Positions 26,597 through 36,315 of a stretch of 64,000 bases of DNA are shown here, piece by piece. Numbering within the stretch: position 1 is the first letter of the stretch; each line of letters opens with the position of its first letter. The notes under the pieces were generated by a model. The model had not been told where the DNA came from. It saw only the letters and a program-made list of their open reading frames with translations, and ran no database searches. Location of the stretch: positions 475,500-539,499 of the forward strand of contig NZ_LOKW01000023.1 in assembly GCF_002211305.1 (NCBI RefSeq), given 5' to 3'. The position numbers and the translations under genes are program-made. The DNA is from Rhizobium sp. R634 (lineage in GTDB: Bacteria > Pseudomonadota > Alphaproteobacteria > Rhizobiales > Rhizobiaceae).

Positions 26597-27166
26597 GCCG
26601 CTGCCGAGCATCCCTCAGATCGACTGGATCCGGCCCTGGGGCGGATACATGGAGAAGCGGCGGCGGTATCCATCGGCAAGCGGATTTAATGACGGCGCGA
26701 GGTCGGGAAACAGGTTCGGCCTCGCGATAGGGTCATTAAACGGGACCTTGTCGGCACCAGGCATTCCCCCTGACGTAAAGGCGGGTTGTACCACCTACCG
26801 GGAAAATATTAGGCGATCGGTCGAAGTCTACTCTCTACCCACAGACATTCAATCCCGAGCAGTGCCGACGTGCTCGAGATGGCCGGTTGAGGCTGCGCCG
26901 TGGGGCCGTCAGTCAGGTCTGAACCTCAGCCGGTAAAAAAGAACTTGCTATGTTGGGTATGACATCATACCTTATACCTACGCGCAGAGGAGCACAGTGC
27001 GCGGAATTCGTGGGAACGCACTTTAGAGAACACTCCGGAACCTTGACCGGCTTTCCCGGCAGGAGCAGTGCGCCCGCGCGAGCGTGGGAGGACAGGTTTT
27101 GAGAAATACCCGACAGCGTTGCACCCGCACGCAAACGATCAGGCCTTACCGAGTGGGGAGGCCACT
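26597..27166. other. Intergenic region between chemoreceptor and TRAP genes
   Basis: About 570 bases without a supportable gene. Overlapping reading frames here have no family-like content. It holds the 16-bp palindrome at 26956-26971, the TTATACCT repeat just after it, and the ribosome site GTGGGGAGG of the transporter gene. Confidence 0.6.
26956..26971. promoter_or_regulatory. Perfect palindrome GGTATGA-CA-TCATACC, candidate operator of the TRAP operon
   Basis: Seven-base perfect arms with a two-base centre, about 200 bases upstream of the dctQM start, in an AT-richer patch; TTATACCT follows at once. Short palindromes like this are typical operators of GntR/FadR-type regulators that control TRAP operons, but no such regulator is encoded in the window. 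Confidence 0.5.
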
Positions 27167-29038
27167 ATGACTATTCACGGAGTCATCGAAGATGTTGCAA
27201 GGACCTCGAGCCTGGCAGCAATGGCACGCAAGATTGAACATGCCTTGGTAAGGTGCCTGGAGATACCGGTAGCACTTCTGGTGCTTTGCGAAATTCTTCT
27301 GCTGTTTTCGGCCGTCGTCGCTCGGTACGTATTCCACATCCCGCTGGTTTGGTCGGACGAACTGGCGTCAATCTTGTTCCTCTGGCTTGCTATGCTTGGC
27401 TCGGCCGTCGCTTTTCAGCGGCAGGAACACATGCGCATGACGGCGGTGGTCACCGCATTGAAGGGCGATACACGCCGCTTCGTTGAACTGGTTTCAGTCG
27501 CCGCGGCACTTGCCTTTCTCGTACTGATCCTGCCCGCATCTCTGGAATATGCCACCGAAGAGTCCTACGTCTGGACGCCCGCGATGAATATTCAGAACTC
27601 ATGGCGCGCCTCGGCGTTGCCGACGAGCTTCGCTTTGATGCTTGTTTTCGCGGTGTTGCGGCTTCTGCAGAGCTCGAATCTCCGTCTCGCGCTCGGTGCG
27701 ATTGCTGCCGTGGCAGCGGTCTTCTGCTTGTTTTGGGCGCTGAAGCCGGTCTTCGTTGGTCTCGGAAACCTCAATCTTCTCGTCTTCTTCGTCGGCGGCG
27801 TTGCGGCGTGTGTTTTTGGCGGCGTGCCGATCGCCTTTTCATTCGCGATCGCTACATTCGGCTACCTTATATTGACCACCAGAACGCCGCCTCTGATCAT
27901 TGTCGGCAGGATCGACGAAGGTGTCAGCCATCTGATCCTTCTTGCGATCCCTCTGTTTGTGTTTCTCGGCCAACTTATCCAGATGACGGGTATGGCGCGG
28001 GCGATGGTTGCGTTCCTCGCTAGCCTTCTTGGCCATGTGCGCGGCGGGCTTCACTACGTGCTGGTGGCTGCGATGTATCTTGTATCTGGGATATCCGGAT
28101 CGAAGGCCGCCGACATGGCCGCCGTCGCGCCCGTGTTGTTTCCGGAGATGAAGGAGCGCGGCGCAGACGAAGGCGATCTTGTTGCACTTCTCTCGGCGAC
28201 GGGCGCCCAGACTGAGACAATCCCGCCTAGCATCGTCTTGATTACAGTGGGATCCGCAACCGGGGTATCGATCGCCGCGCTGTTCACCGGCGGCCTTCTC
28301 CCCGGCCTTATTCTTGCGGTAACCCTTTGCTTCTTGGTCCGCTGGCGCTGCCGCAACGATGACCCGAGCCACGTCAAGAGGGCAAGTCGAAGGCAGATCG
28401 GCAAGCTGCTTCTCGCTGCACTGCCTGCCCTTGCACTTCCGTTCGTTATCCGCTCAGCCGTAATCGAAGGTGTCGCCACGGCGACAGAAGTTTCGACGAT
28501 CGGCATTGCTTACTCGGTTGTCGCGGGTCTGGTGTTCTATCGCCAGTTTGACTGGCGCCGGCTCAAGCCGATGCTTGTCGAGACGGCGAGCCTGTCCGGG
28601 TCTATCCTTCTGATTATCGGCGCGGCCACAGCGATGGCTTGGGGCCTGACGCAATCGGGCTTCTCGACGGCCCTGGCTCAAAATCTCTCAACGCTTCCGG
28701 GCGGTGCGGTCACCTTCATGATCGTCTCGATCATCATATTCATCATCCTCGGCAGTGTGCTCGAGGGGATACCCGCAATCGTGCTGTTCGCACCGCTGCT
28801 GTTCCCGGTTGCTCAGCAGTTGGGCATCCATCAGGTGCACTACGCCATGGTTGTCGTGTTGGCGATGGGTATCGGCCTCTTCGCCCCACCCTTCGGTGTC
28901 GGCTACTACGCTGCCTGTGCAATCAGCCGGGTCAGCCCCGACGCCGGCATGAAACCGATCGTCGGCTACATCGTCGCCATGGCCATAGGCCTTGCTGTGG
29001 TAGCCGCGGTTCCGTGGCTCTCGATTGGCTTCCTGTAG
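27167..29038 (+). CDS. TRAP transporter fused permease (DctQ-DctM)
   Basis: Membrane protein of 623 residues joining both TRAP permease parts. The first about 180 residues form the four-helix small subunit DctQ (VVARYVFHIPLVWSDELASILFLW is the family signature). The rest is the large DctM subunit with about 12 helices (GVPIAFSFAIATFGYL, SGISGSKAADMAAVAPVLFPEM, ATGAQTETIPPSIVLI). It uses an ion gradient to import a carboxylate delivered by the binding protein. The ATG at 27167 follows GTGGGGAGGCC; the longer frame from 27068 has no ribosome site and is hydrophilic. Confidence 0.92.
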   Translation: MTIHGVIEDVARTSSLAAMARKIEHALVRCLEIPVALLVLCEILLLFSAVVARYVFHIPLVWSDELASILFLWLAMLGSAVAFQRQEHMRMTAVVTALKGDTRRFVELVSVAAALAFLVLILPASLEYATEESYVWTPAMNIQNSWRASALPTSFALMLVFAVLRLLQSSNLRLALGAIAAVAAVFCLFWALKPVFVGLGNLNLLVFFVGGVAACVFGGVPIAFSFAIATFGYLILTTRTPPLIIVGRIDEGVSHLILLAIPLFVFLGQLIQMTGMARAMVAFLASLLGHVRGGLHYVLVAAMYLVSGISGSKAADMAAVAPVLFPEMKERGADEGDLVALLSATGAQTETIPPSIVLITVGSATGVSIAALFTGGLLPGLILAVTLCFLVRWRCRNDDPSHVKRASRRQIGKLLLAALPALALPFVIRSAVIEGVATATEVSTIGIAYSVVAGLVFYRQFDWRRLKPMLVETASLSGSILLIIGAATAMAWGLTQSGFSTALAQNLSTLPGGAVTFMIVSIIIFIILGSVLEGIPAIVLFAPLLFPVAQQLGIHQVHYAMVVVLAMGIGLFAPPFGVGYYAACAISRVSPDAGMKPIVGYIVAMAIGLAVVAAVPWLSIGFL

Positions 29039-29088
29039 TCCGACCTCGACCAACCAAAATCCACAGAGCTTATTTGGAGGAGAACGAA

Positions 29089-30111
29089 ATGGTAAATCTG
29101 ACAAGACGCGCATTCACGATGACGACGACGCTCGGTCTCAGTGCCACGGCGCTCGGATTTTCGATGAAGCGAGCGGCCGCAGCCGAGTATTCCCTGAAGT
29201 TCGCGTTCAATCTGGCCGAAACTCATCCGATCACCACGCGCGCAAGGGAGGCGGCAGCCCGCATCCAACACGAGACAAACGGGCGGGTGGAACTGCAGGT
29301 CTACCCGAACAACCAGCTTGGTAGCGACACTGATATGCTGTCGCAGGTGAGAGCAGGCGGCATCGATCTGTTCCTGAACTCTGGTATCAATGTACTGTCC
29401 ACGATGGTTCCGGCGGCCTCGATATATGGTCTCGGTTTCATTTTCCCGGACTATGACACGATTTGGAAAACGATGGACGGCGAGCTCGGTGTCGCTCTGC
29501 ACAAGCTCATCGAAAAGGTGAATCTTCTGCCTATGGAAAAGATGTGGGACAACGGGTTCCGACACATCACCACCAGCACGCATCCAGTCAACTCGCCCGC
29601 CGATCTTGCCGGCATGAAGATCCGCGTCCCAGTCGGAGCGTTATGGACCTCCATGTTCCAGACGTTCGGGGCAGCTCCGGCGTCGATTAATTTCAACGAA
29701 CTCTATTCGGCGCTTCAGACTAAGGTCGTCGATGGACAGGAAAATTCGCTGGCCAACATCAAGACTGCAAATATCGTCGAGGTTCAAAAATACTGCGCAT
29801 TGACCCGGCACATGTGGGACGCCTTCTTCTGCGTTGCCAACAAGCGCAACTGGGAAAGCCTGCCAGCGGATGTCCAGGAGGTCGTGAGCCGCAACATCAA
29901 CCAAGCCGCGCTCGATGAGCGTCAAGATATGGCCAAGTTGTCGGAGTCCCTGAAAGATGTCCTGGCCAAACAGGGTCTGGTATTCAATCAACCCGATACC
30001 GAGCCGTTCAGGCAGAAGCTTCGCGACGGTGGCTTCTACACAAGCTGGCGCGAAAAATATGGTGAGGAATTGTGGGCGATCCTCGAAAAGACGGTCGGCA
30101 AGCTCACCTAA
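29089..30111 (+). CDS. TRAP transporter substrate-binding protein (DctP family)
   Basis: Periplasmic C4-dicarboxylate/sialic-acid type binding protein of 340 residues. The leader has a twin-arginine-like TRRAFTM and ends near RAAAAEYSLKF, so export by Tat is plausible. The family core is present: LAGMKIRVPVGALWTSMFQTFGAAP includes the carboxylate-binding Arg, followed by ALQTKVVDGQENSLANI. The ATG at 29089 follows GGAGGAGAACGAA. It lies 50 bases after the permease gene. The ligand is unknown. Confidence 0.92.
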   Translation: MVNLTRRAFTMTTTLGLSATALGFSMKRAAAAEYSLKFAFNLAETHPITTRAREAAARIQHETNGRVELQVYPNNQLGSDTDMLSQVRAGGIDLFLNSGINVLSTMVPAASIYGLGFIFPDYDTIWKTMDGELGVALHKLIEKVNLLPMEKMWDNGFRHITTSTHPVNSPADLAGMKIRVPVGALWTSMFQTFGAAPASINFNELYSALQTKVVDGQENSLANIKTANIVEVQKYCALTRHMWDAFFCVANKRNWESLPADVQEVVSRNINQAALDERQDMAKLSESLKDVLAKQGLVFNQPDTEPFRQKLRDGGFYTSWREKYGEELWAILEKTVGKLT

Positions 30112-30154
30112 CGCCTAAAGCATACCTCCCAGCGGCCGGTTGTCCGGCTGACTC

Positions 30155-30193
30155 CCGGGTCTCGTGAGGAACATCACGGGGCCCGGCCTTTTT
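30155..30193 (+). terminator. Terminator after dctP
   Basis: Thirteen-base stem CCGGGTCTCGTGA / TCACGGGGCCCGG (two G-U pairs in RNA) with a six-base loop, then CCTTTTT. It lies between dctP and the convergent dnaE2 operon. Confidence 0.8.
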
Positions 30194-30386
30194 GTGACTG
30201 GGTGCCAGCGAGTCCGCCGCGTTCATGGTGCAGCGCCGCTACACTGGGAGCGCTCGGCCCGTCTTTCGTCATCAAGCGAACCCACCAGCACCCGTCGATC
30301 GGCGCGCGCGAGGTCTCGACAAATGAAAGACACTCCGCCTTGAACCAATACGGACCTACGACCCGTTGTTCCCTCCCATGTATCAA
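30174..30386 (-). CDS. Possible small protein downstream of dnaE2
   Basis: A 70-residue frame whose TTG start overlaps the dnaE2 stop (TTGA). It has a dense aromatic stretch (GPYWFKAECLSF and GCWWVRLM) that looks protein-like, but no family was recognised, the ribosome site is unclear and its 3' end runs through the terminator hairpin. It may be a real operon tail or chance. Confidence 0.3.
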   Translation of the reverse strand: MIHGREQRVVGPYWFKAECLSFVETSRAPIDGCWWVRLMTKDGPSAPSVAALHHERGGLAGTQSQKGRAP

Positions 30387-33300
30387 TGAAAATTCCGGCT
30401 CTTAATCTTCAGCGTATCGATATGAAGATCCGGCGTGAACATGTCCCTCGCCCGAACCGCCGGAGGCGCCTTTTCGCGTGAATCGGGACTGCCGGGAGAG
30501 CCATGGGCGAATTCGTCACCGCGCCCGGTTGGTGGATGAAACGTGCCGTCGCGCCCCGCAAGCCCTGATAGATCACCCGACAGGTCGAAGAGCTGCTGGG
30601 CGACTAGGTGAACCACCTCGCCTTCGCGCTGGATCCTGCCGTTGATCGCCATCATGCTGGCGCCGAGCACCACCCGGCGCGCCCGTTCGAACAGCTTCGG
30701 CCAGACGACGACATTGGCAATGCCGGTCTCGTCCTCGATGGTGATGAACATCACGCCCTTTGCCGAACCCGGCCGCTGCCGCACCAGCACCAGGCCGGCC
30801 GCCATCAGCCACTGGCCGTCGCGCGCCCTCATCGCCTCTGCACAGGTGACGACCCGTCGCCGGGTGAGATCGGCGCGCAGGAATCGCAAGGGGTGGTCCC
30901 GCAGTGTCAACCCGACGTGGCTGTAGTCTTCGACGACGTTGTGGCCGTCGGTCATCTGCCTGAGCTCGACGTCCGGCTCCTGCTGCTCGGCGATCGCCCG
31001 CGCCTCGCGTTCGGCTGCAGCCGTGAACAGAGGAAGGGGCTCGTCGCGAAGCGCCTTGATCGCCCAGAGCGCATCGCGCCGTTCGAGCCGCAATGATGGC
31101 AGGAACGCGTCGGCTTGCGCCAGCTCGACAAGCGACGCAACCGGCACGCCCGACCGTCGCCACATGTCATCCACCGATGCGAAAGGCTCGTCGGCCCGCG
31201 CGGCGACAATGCGCGCGGCGTCCGCCGTCGCCAAGCCGCGCACCAGCCGCATGCCGAGCCGCACCGCATGCCGGTCAGTGCCCTCCATCTCCTCGAGCGT
31301 GCAGTCCCAACGCGACCGGTTGATGCAGACCGGTCGCACCTCGACGCCGTGTTTCCTCGCATCGCTTACGATCTGGGCGGGAGCATAAAACCCCATCGGC
31401 TGCGAGTTCAGGAGAGCCGCGCAGAAGACATCGGGGAAATGGCATTTGATGTAGCTGCTGGCATAGGCGATCAGCGCGAAACTGGCAGCATGACTTTCGG
31501 GGAAACCATAGGAACCGAAGCCTTCCAATTGGCCGAAGGTGCGTTTGGCAAACTCCGGTGAATAGCCGTTGCGGATCATGCCGGAAACGAGCTTGTCCTC
31601 GAACCTGCTGACGCCGCCGGTGAACTTAAACGTCGCCATGGATTTCCGGAGTTGGTCGGCTTCGCCGCCCGTGAAACCGGCACAGACCATCGCGATCTTC
31701 ATCGCCGACTCCTGAAACAGAGGAACGCCCAGTGTCCTGTGCAAGACCGCCTCCAGTTCGGGCGTCGGATACTCGACCTTTTCCTTGCCCTCGCGGCGGC
31801 GCAGATACGGATGGACCATGTCACCCTGGATCGGTCCGGGCCGGACGATCGCCACCTGGATGACGAGGTCATAGAAGGTCTCCGGCTTCATCCGTGGGAG
31901 CATAGACATCTGTGCCCGGCTCTCGATCTGGAAAGTGCCGAGCGTGTCGGCCTTGCAGATCATCGCATAGGTCGCCGCGTCTTCCTGCGGGATGGTGGCG
32001 AGGTCGAGATCCTGATGCTTGTGCGCGCCAATGAGGGCAAAGGCTTTGGCCATGCAGGTCAGCATGCCCAATGCTAAGACATCGACCTTCATCATTTTCA
32101 GCGCCTCGACGTCATCCTTGTCCCATTCAATCACCTGGCGATCGGCCATCGCCGCCGGTTCGATCGGCACAAGATGATCCAGCCTGTCATGGGTGAGGAC
32201 AAAGCCACCCGGGTGCTGGCCGAGATGCCGCGGTGCTCCCATCAACTGCGAGGCAAGCCGCAGCGTCAAGGCGAGACGCCGATCCTCCGGATTTAGGCCA
32301 AGAGCACGCACTTGGCTCTCGCCGACAGTTTCCGACCAGGACCAGATGCCGGAGGAAAGCGCCTTGATGAGATCCTCGGGCAGGCCGAGCGCTTTGCCGA
32401 CATCGCGAATGGCGCCCTTGGCACGATAGCGGGTCACTGTCGAGCAGAGTGCGGCCTTGTCATGGCCGTAGGTCCTGTAGATCCATTGGATCACCTCCTC
32501 TCGCCTCTCATGTTCGAAGTCGACATCGATGTCGGGCGGCTCGTCGCGCTCCTGGCTGACGAAGCGCTCAAAGAGGAGATCATTGGTATCAGGATCGATC
32601 GAGGTGATGCCGAGCACATAGCAGACGGCGGAATTCGCGGCCGATCCCCTGCCCTGGCAGAGAATGCCCTGCGATCGGGCATAGCGGACGATCGAGAAGA
32701 CCGTCAAAAAATAGGGGGCATATTTCATCGTCTCGATCAGAGCGAGTTCATGGCGGATCGTCTTCTCGACATGCGCTGGCAGCCCTTCCGGATAACGCGT
32801 CTTCACGCCTTCCCAGGTATAGTGCTCCAGCGACTGCTGCGCCGTCGTGCCCGGGATCAAAGCCTCCTCGGGATATTGGTAGACGAGCTCTTCCAGACTG
32901 AACCTGCAGCGCTCGACGATCTCCACCGTGCGTGCCAGCGCTTCCGGGTAGCGTGGAAACAGACGCGCCATCTCTTCCGGCGGCTTCAGGTAGCGATCGG
33001 CATGTCGCTCTCGCTCGAAGCCGACATCGTCGATAGTCGTGCCGGTGCGAATGCAGGTGACGACGTCCTGCAGCTGCCGCCGGCCGGGTTCATGAAACAG
33101 CACGTCATTGGTGACGACCGTCTTCACCCGGTGCTGCGCCGCCAGGTTCGATATTTCGTGCAGCCGCAGCTGATCGTTCGGCCGCCGGCGCAGACAGAGC
33201 GAGACGTAGGCGCGGTCGCCGAAAATCTCGGCCATCTTCCTCAGCTGCACGGCGCAGCCATCGTCCGGCATATCCGGGACAAGGACGCCAATCAGGCCTT

Positions 33301-33646
33301 CGCAGTAGTGCGCCACATCCTCGAGATGCAGGATGCAGTTGGCTTTGCCGCCGCGGCCCTTGCCCAGCGTCAAGAGCCGCGTCAGCCGCGAATAGGCAGT
33401 GCGGTCGGTGGGATAGACGAGGATCGACATGCCGTCAGCCAGATCGAGCCGGCAACCGACGACGAGCCGCAGGCCGGTGGCGCGCGAGGCTTCGAGCGCC
33501 CGGACGATGCCGGCCAGGCTGTTGCGGTCGACGATGCCGAGCGCCTCGATGCCCATGAGCTTGGCGGTCGCAAAGAGTTCTTCGGCCGAACTTGCGCCGC
33601 GAAGGAACGAGAAATGCGTGGTGACCTGCAGTTCGGCATAGCGCAT
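30383..33646 (-). CDS. dnaE2: Error-prone DNA polymerase DnaE2 (ImuC)
   Basis: Alternative DNA polymerase III alpha subunit (1087 residues) for SOS mutagenesis across lesions. The N-terminal PHP domain starts at MRYAELQVTTHFSFLRGASS. The polymerase core has the catalytic triplet PPDIDVDFEHERREEVI and SRAQMSMLPRMKPETFYDLVIQ. A C-terminal OB-fold (GVMFITIEDETGIANVVVW) follows. It is slightly over 1000 residues and lacks the beta-clamp extension, as usual for DnaE2. Its ATG overlaps the imuB stop (TGATG). Third gene of imuA-imuB-dnaE2 under the LexA box at 35886-35900. Confidence 0.95.
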   Translation of the reverse strand: MRYAELQVTTHFSFLRGASSAEELFATAKLMGIEALGIVDRNSLAGIVRALEASRATGLRLVVGCRLDLADGMSILVYPTDRTAYSRLTRLLTLGKGRGGKANCILHLEDVAHYCEGLIGVLVPDMPDDGCAVQLRKMAEIFGDRAYVSLCLRRRPNDQLRLHEISNLAAQHRVKTVVTNDVLFHEPGRRQLQDVVTCIRTGTTIDDVGFERERHADRYLKPPEEMARLFPRYPEALARTVEIVERCRFSLEELVYQYPEEALIPGTTAQQSLEHYTWEGVKTRYPEGLPAHVEKTIRHELALIETMKYAPYFLTVFSIVRYARSQGILCQGRGSAANSAVCYVLGITSIDPDTNDLLFERFVSQERDEPPDIDVDFEHERREEVIQWIYRTYGHDKAALCSTVTRYRAKGAIRDVGKALGLPEDLIKALSSGIWSWSETVGESQVRALGLNPEDRRLALTLRLASQLMGAPRHLGQHPGGFVLTHDRLDHLVPIEPAAMADRQVIEWDKDDVEALKMMKVDVLALGMLTCMAKAFALIGAHKHQDLDLATIPQEDAATYAMICKADTLGTFQIESRAQMSMLPRMKPETFYDLVIQVAIVRPGPIQGDMVHPYLRRREGKEKVEYPTPELEAVLHRTLGVPLFQESAMKIAMVCAGFTGGEADQLRKSMATFKFTGGVSRFEDKLVSGMIRNGYSPEFAKRTFGQLEGFGSYGFPESHAASFALIAYASSYIKCHFPDVFCAALLNSQPMGFYAPAQIVSDARKHGVEVRPVCINRSRWDCTLEEMEGTDRHAVRLGMRLVRGLATADAARIVAARADEPFASVDDMWRRSGVPVASLVELAQADAFLPSLRLERRDALWAIKALRDEPLPLFTAAAEREARAIAEQQEPDVELRQMTDGHNVVEDYSHVGLTLRDHPLRFLRADLTRRRVVTCAEAMRARDGQWLMAAGLVLVRQRPGSAKGVMFITIEDETGIANVVVWPKLFERARRVVLGASMMAINGRIQREGEVVHLVAQQLFDLSGDLSGLAGRDGTFHPPTGRGDEFAHGSPGSPDSREKAPPAVRARDMFTPDLHIDTLKIKSRNFH

Positions 33647-35160
33647 CAGGCAAACACCCCATGCACGAACCATTGGTGCGATCCGGTGTCGGCGTCGACG
33701 CCATCGCCGGAGCGGAAAATCCAAAAACGCTCGCCGGCATCATCCTCGAGGACGAAATAGTCTCGAACCGCGACCCATTCGGAGCTGCGCTGCCACCATT
33801 CCCCGAAAATCCGCTCCGGGCCGTCGGCGCGCTGCACCCGGCGCCGCTTGCCACGCCAGGTAAAGGAAACCGGCGGATGATCGGGCAACAGCGCAATCAC
33901 CTCGATCGCTTCCGGGTGTGGCAAGAGCCGCGACGGCCGCGGCCAATGGAGTGGCCAGGTGGCGCCGACCTCGTCCGCCGTCGGTGCGATCCGCCGGACA
34001 CTGCGCTCCGGCACGTCGCTTGCCACCGGCGCGACACGGAAAATCCGCTGACCGCCGCGGTTTCCCAGCACGTCGATCAGCGGCGTTACATCGGTGATCT
34101 GCTCTTCGATCAGCGAGGAGGCCGACTGCGCCTCAACGAGCGGTTCGGCGGCGATTGCGGCGAGGCTCAGCTTCTCGATCCCGAAGCCCGGCTCGATCTT
34201 CTCGATCCGGTCGCGGAAGAGTTTCGTCAGCCAGGCGATATCTCGGACAGGCTTGGCCGTGCCGGCCCGGAGCGACTGAATTGTGTTGTCGACGCGGTGG
34301 ACGATCAGATCGGCGCGCCGCACGCCAAGTCCTTTCTTCTCGAGCTCCAGACAGAGCTGCCGCACCAGGCGGCTCACATATTTCTCGATGGTCTCCGGGG
34401 CGCCGATCGGTTCGGCAAAGGATTTTTGCACCTCGACGAGATCAGCTGGCCGGATCGGGTCGATGGGCTCGGCGAGCCGGCCGAACATCTGATCGAGGCG
34501 GCGTCCGACTTCCGGGCCGAAACGCAGCGTCAGCGGCGCCCGCGGCGTCACTGCCAGATCACCGACGGTAGCGAAGCCGAGGGTTCGGAGGCTCCCGACG
34601 ATCTCGGCCGGCAGCCGCAGTGAGGATAGTGGCAGACGGTTGACCGCCTTGGAGGTGTCGCCGCGCGGGATGATGACTGTCTCGCGATCCGTAAACCGGG
34701 CGAGCGCATGCGCCGCACCCCAGGTGTCTGCGATCGCTGCGCGCGCCGCGAGACCCCGGACACGGAAGCGGTTGACGAGACCGGAGAGCATCAGGTCCTC
34801 GCCGCCCTGCAGGTGATCGGCACCTTCGGTATCCATGACAATGCCATCAGGGGGATCCATGCCGACAACGGGAGAATATTGCGACAAGGCCCACAGCGTC
34901 AGCCGTTCCAGTGTCGTCAGATCCGCCGCCGGATCGGCATCCACCATCGTCAATCCCTGAACCAGCGCCTGTGCCTTAGCGGCCGGCATGCCGACGCGAA
35001 GCCCGAGTTTCGCAGCTGCCCGGTCGGCCGCCGCCACCCATCGCTTCGACCCGCTCCTGGCAATCACCACCAGCGGCGTGTCAGGATTGAGCGAAGGATC
35101 GGCGCGCCTGATCCGGTCGGTCGGCAGTGTCGGAAGAAAGACAGATACGACCCTGGCCAT
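33646..35160 (-). CDS. imuB: ImuB, Y-family polymerase-like mutasome adaptor
   Basis: Protein of 504 residues related to DinB/UmuC but catalytically dead: the N-terminal DxD segment is replaced by VVSVFLPTLPTDRI. The middle keeps Y-family helix-hairpin and little-finger features (LGFATVGDLAVTPRAPLTLRFG). ImuB connects DnaE2, ImuA and the sliding clamp. The ATG at 35160 has a GTG directly before it; either could start. The gene begins about 80 bases inside the end of imuA, a deep overlap that indicates coupled translation. Confidence 0.92.
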   Translation of the reverse strand: MARVVSVFLPTLPTDRIRRADPSLNPDTPLVVIARSGSKRWVAAADRAAAKLGLRVGMPAAKAQALVQGLTMVDADPAADLTTLERLTLWALSQYSPVVGMDPPDGIVMDTEGADHLQGGEDLMLSGLVNRFRVRGLAARAAIADTWGAAHALARFTDRETVIIPRGDTSKAVNRLPLSSLRLPAEIVGSLRTLGFATVGDLAVTPRAPLTLRFGPEVGRRLDQMFGRLAEPIDPIRPADLVEVQKSFAEPIGAPETIEKYVSRLVRQLCLELEKKGLGVRRADLIVHRVDNTIQSLRAGTAKPVRDIAWLTKLFRDRIEKIEPGFGIEKLSLAAIAAEPLVEAQSASSLIEEQITDVTPLIDVLGNRGGQRIFRVAPVASDVPERSVRRIAPTADEVGATWPLHWPRPSRLLPHPEAIEVIALLPDHPPVSFTWRGKRRRVQRADGPERIFGEWWQRSSEWVAVRDYFVLEDDAGERFWIFRSGDGVDADTGSHQWFVHGVFA

Positions 35161-35836
35161 CACATGCTCCGATAATGAATTGTCCTCCCTCGCCTGCCCT
35201 GACCCGCATCAGCTCCGCCAGCCACCGCGCGCGGCCGACGCCCGGCACGGGCAGCGGCTCGGACGGCAGCACCGAGATCCGCCAGCGGGTCACAGCTGCC
35301 GTCGGCATGCCGAAATCGGAGGCTTCCGTCTGGCGCCGCCATCGGCGGATCACCAGCCCCAATGTGCCGGACTTTTCCGCCGCCAGCTGCAGCCGGCGCG
35401 ATGCCGTCATCGGCAGGCGCACCAGCTCGGCGACGACGGCGCCGAGGCCGCCATAGCGCAACGCCTCTTCGAAGCTTGCGAGCACCGTCTCTTCCTTGTC
35501 GCATTCGACGAAAATGACACGATCGGGGTGAAGGCCGACCTGGGCGAGTGCGGGAAAGAACAGATCGAAGCGGGTGAGGCACCAGACCACCTTGCCGGTG
35601 GCCCGCGCCGCGATACCGCCGATGAAGAGCGCCGCGGCCGCGCCGTCGATCGCACCGTTGCCGCCGCCGGCGACTTCATGCAGCGCGCCGTAGGCCAGGC
35701 CACCTCCCGGCAGCTGCGCATCGATCTCGGCCAGCCCGAACGGAAGGACGGATGTTCGTCGCGCTGCAGCCCCTTCGAGATGCTGAATGCGATCTCGAAG
35801 TTCGGAGATGATCGGGTTCGCGCTGATCTGCGCCAT
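35081..35836 (-). CDS. imuA: ImuA, RecA-like mutasome protein
   Basis: RecA/SulA-related protein (251 residues) that partners ImuB and DnaE2. LPFGLAEIDAQLPGGGLAYGALHEVAGGG and the degenerate RecA core (WCLTRFDLFFPALAQVGLHPDRVIFVE) identify the family. The ATG at 35836 is preferred because GAAGG precedes it and a leader of about 40 bases separates it from the LexA box; an in-frame ATG at 35866 would leave almost no leader. First gene of the SOS operon. Confidence 0.9.
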   Translation of the reverse strand: MAQISANPIISELRDRIQHLEGAAARRTSVLPFGLAEIDAQLPGGGLAYGALHEVAGGGNGAIDGAAAALFIGGIAARATGKVVWCLTRFDLFFPALAQVGLHPDRVIFVECDKEETVLASFEEALRYGGLGAVVAELVRLPMTASRRLQLAAEKSGTLGLVIRRWRRQTEASDFGMPTAAVTRWRISVLPSEPLPVPGVGRARWLAELMRVRAGEGGQFIIGACDGQGRICLSSDTADRPDQARRSFAQS

Positions 35837-35885
35837 TCGGAAGCCTTCGTCAAAATAGGTTTTCATCTCGCTCGAAAGCGAGTAT

Positions 35886-35900
35886 GTTCCCTATTTGTTC
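35886..35900 (-). promoter_or_regulatory. LexA box (GTTC-N7-GTTC) of the imuA-imuB-dnaE2 operon
   Basis: GTTCCCTATTTGTTC on the plus strand is an exact match to the alphaproteobacterial SOS box, 50 bases upstream of the preferred imuA start. It predicts DNA-damage induction of the three-gene operon. Confidence 0.92.
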
Positions 35901-36030
35901 CGACGCGGCATGTGAGTCAATGTGCATATACAGGCGAGTGGTCGCCAGGCTACAACCCGCCCATTTCCTGCGCCACCGGAAGAACCAGTGAATTCAATCG
36001 CCTACCGGAGGTCGGGCGACAGGCTCTGAA

Positions 36031-36315
36031 ATGTCATCGATAAGAAAAAATACCTATGAAGATCCGACAACGCTCCGCGACTTCCGTGGATCGGTCGTCT
36101 CAGTCGAGTGCATTGCCTGTGATCGGAACACGGAGCTCGACCGAAAGACTCTGGTCAAGCAGTACGGCGCGAGTTTCACGTTCCAGCAGCTTCGCCGGCG
36201 GCTGAGCCTCGGCTGCCCTCGCCTGATTTCGGAAGATGGCGTCGACCGCTGCCAGACCCGCTTCCCCTGTCTCACCGAAAATGGCCTTTCATTCAGCAAG
36301 GAGGATACCCCATGA
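36031..36315 (+). CDS. Hypothetical protein with scattered cysteines
   Basis: 94 residues, family not recognised. Four cysteines (VECIACDRN, then LGCPRL and DRCQTRFPCL) could bind a metal. Its stop overlaps the ATG of the next gene, which supports a real two-gene unit. No signal or membrane segment. Confidence 0.6.
   Translation: MSSIRKNTYEDPTTLRDFRGSVVSVECIACDRNTELDRKTLVKQYGASFTFQQLRRRLSLGCPRLISEDGVDRCQTRFPCLTENGLSFSKEDTP

Noticed and set aside
32312..33760. 482-codon plus-strand frame opposite dnaE2
   Set aside because: Antisense shadow of dnaE2; no motif and no ribosome site.
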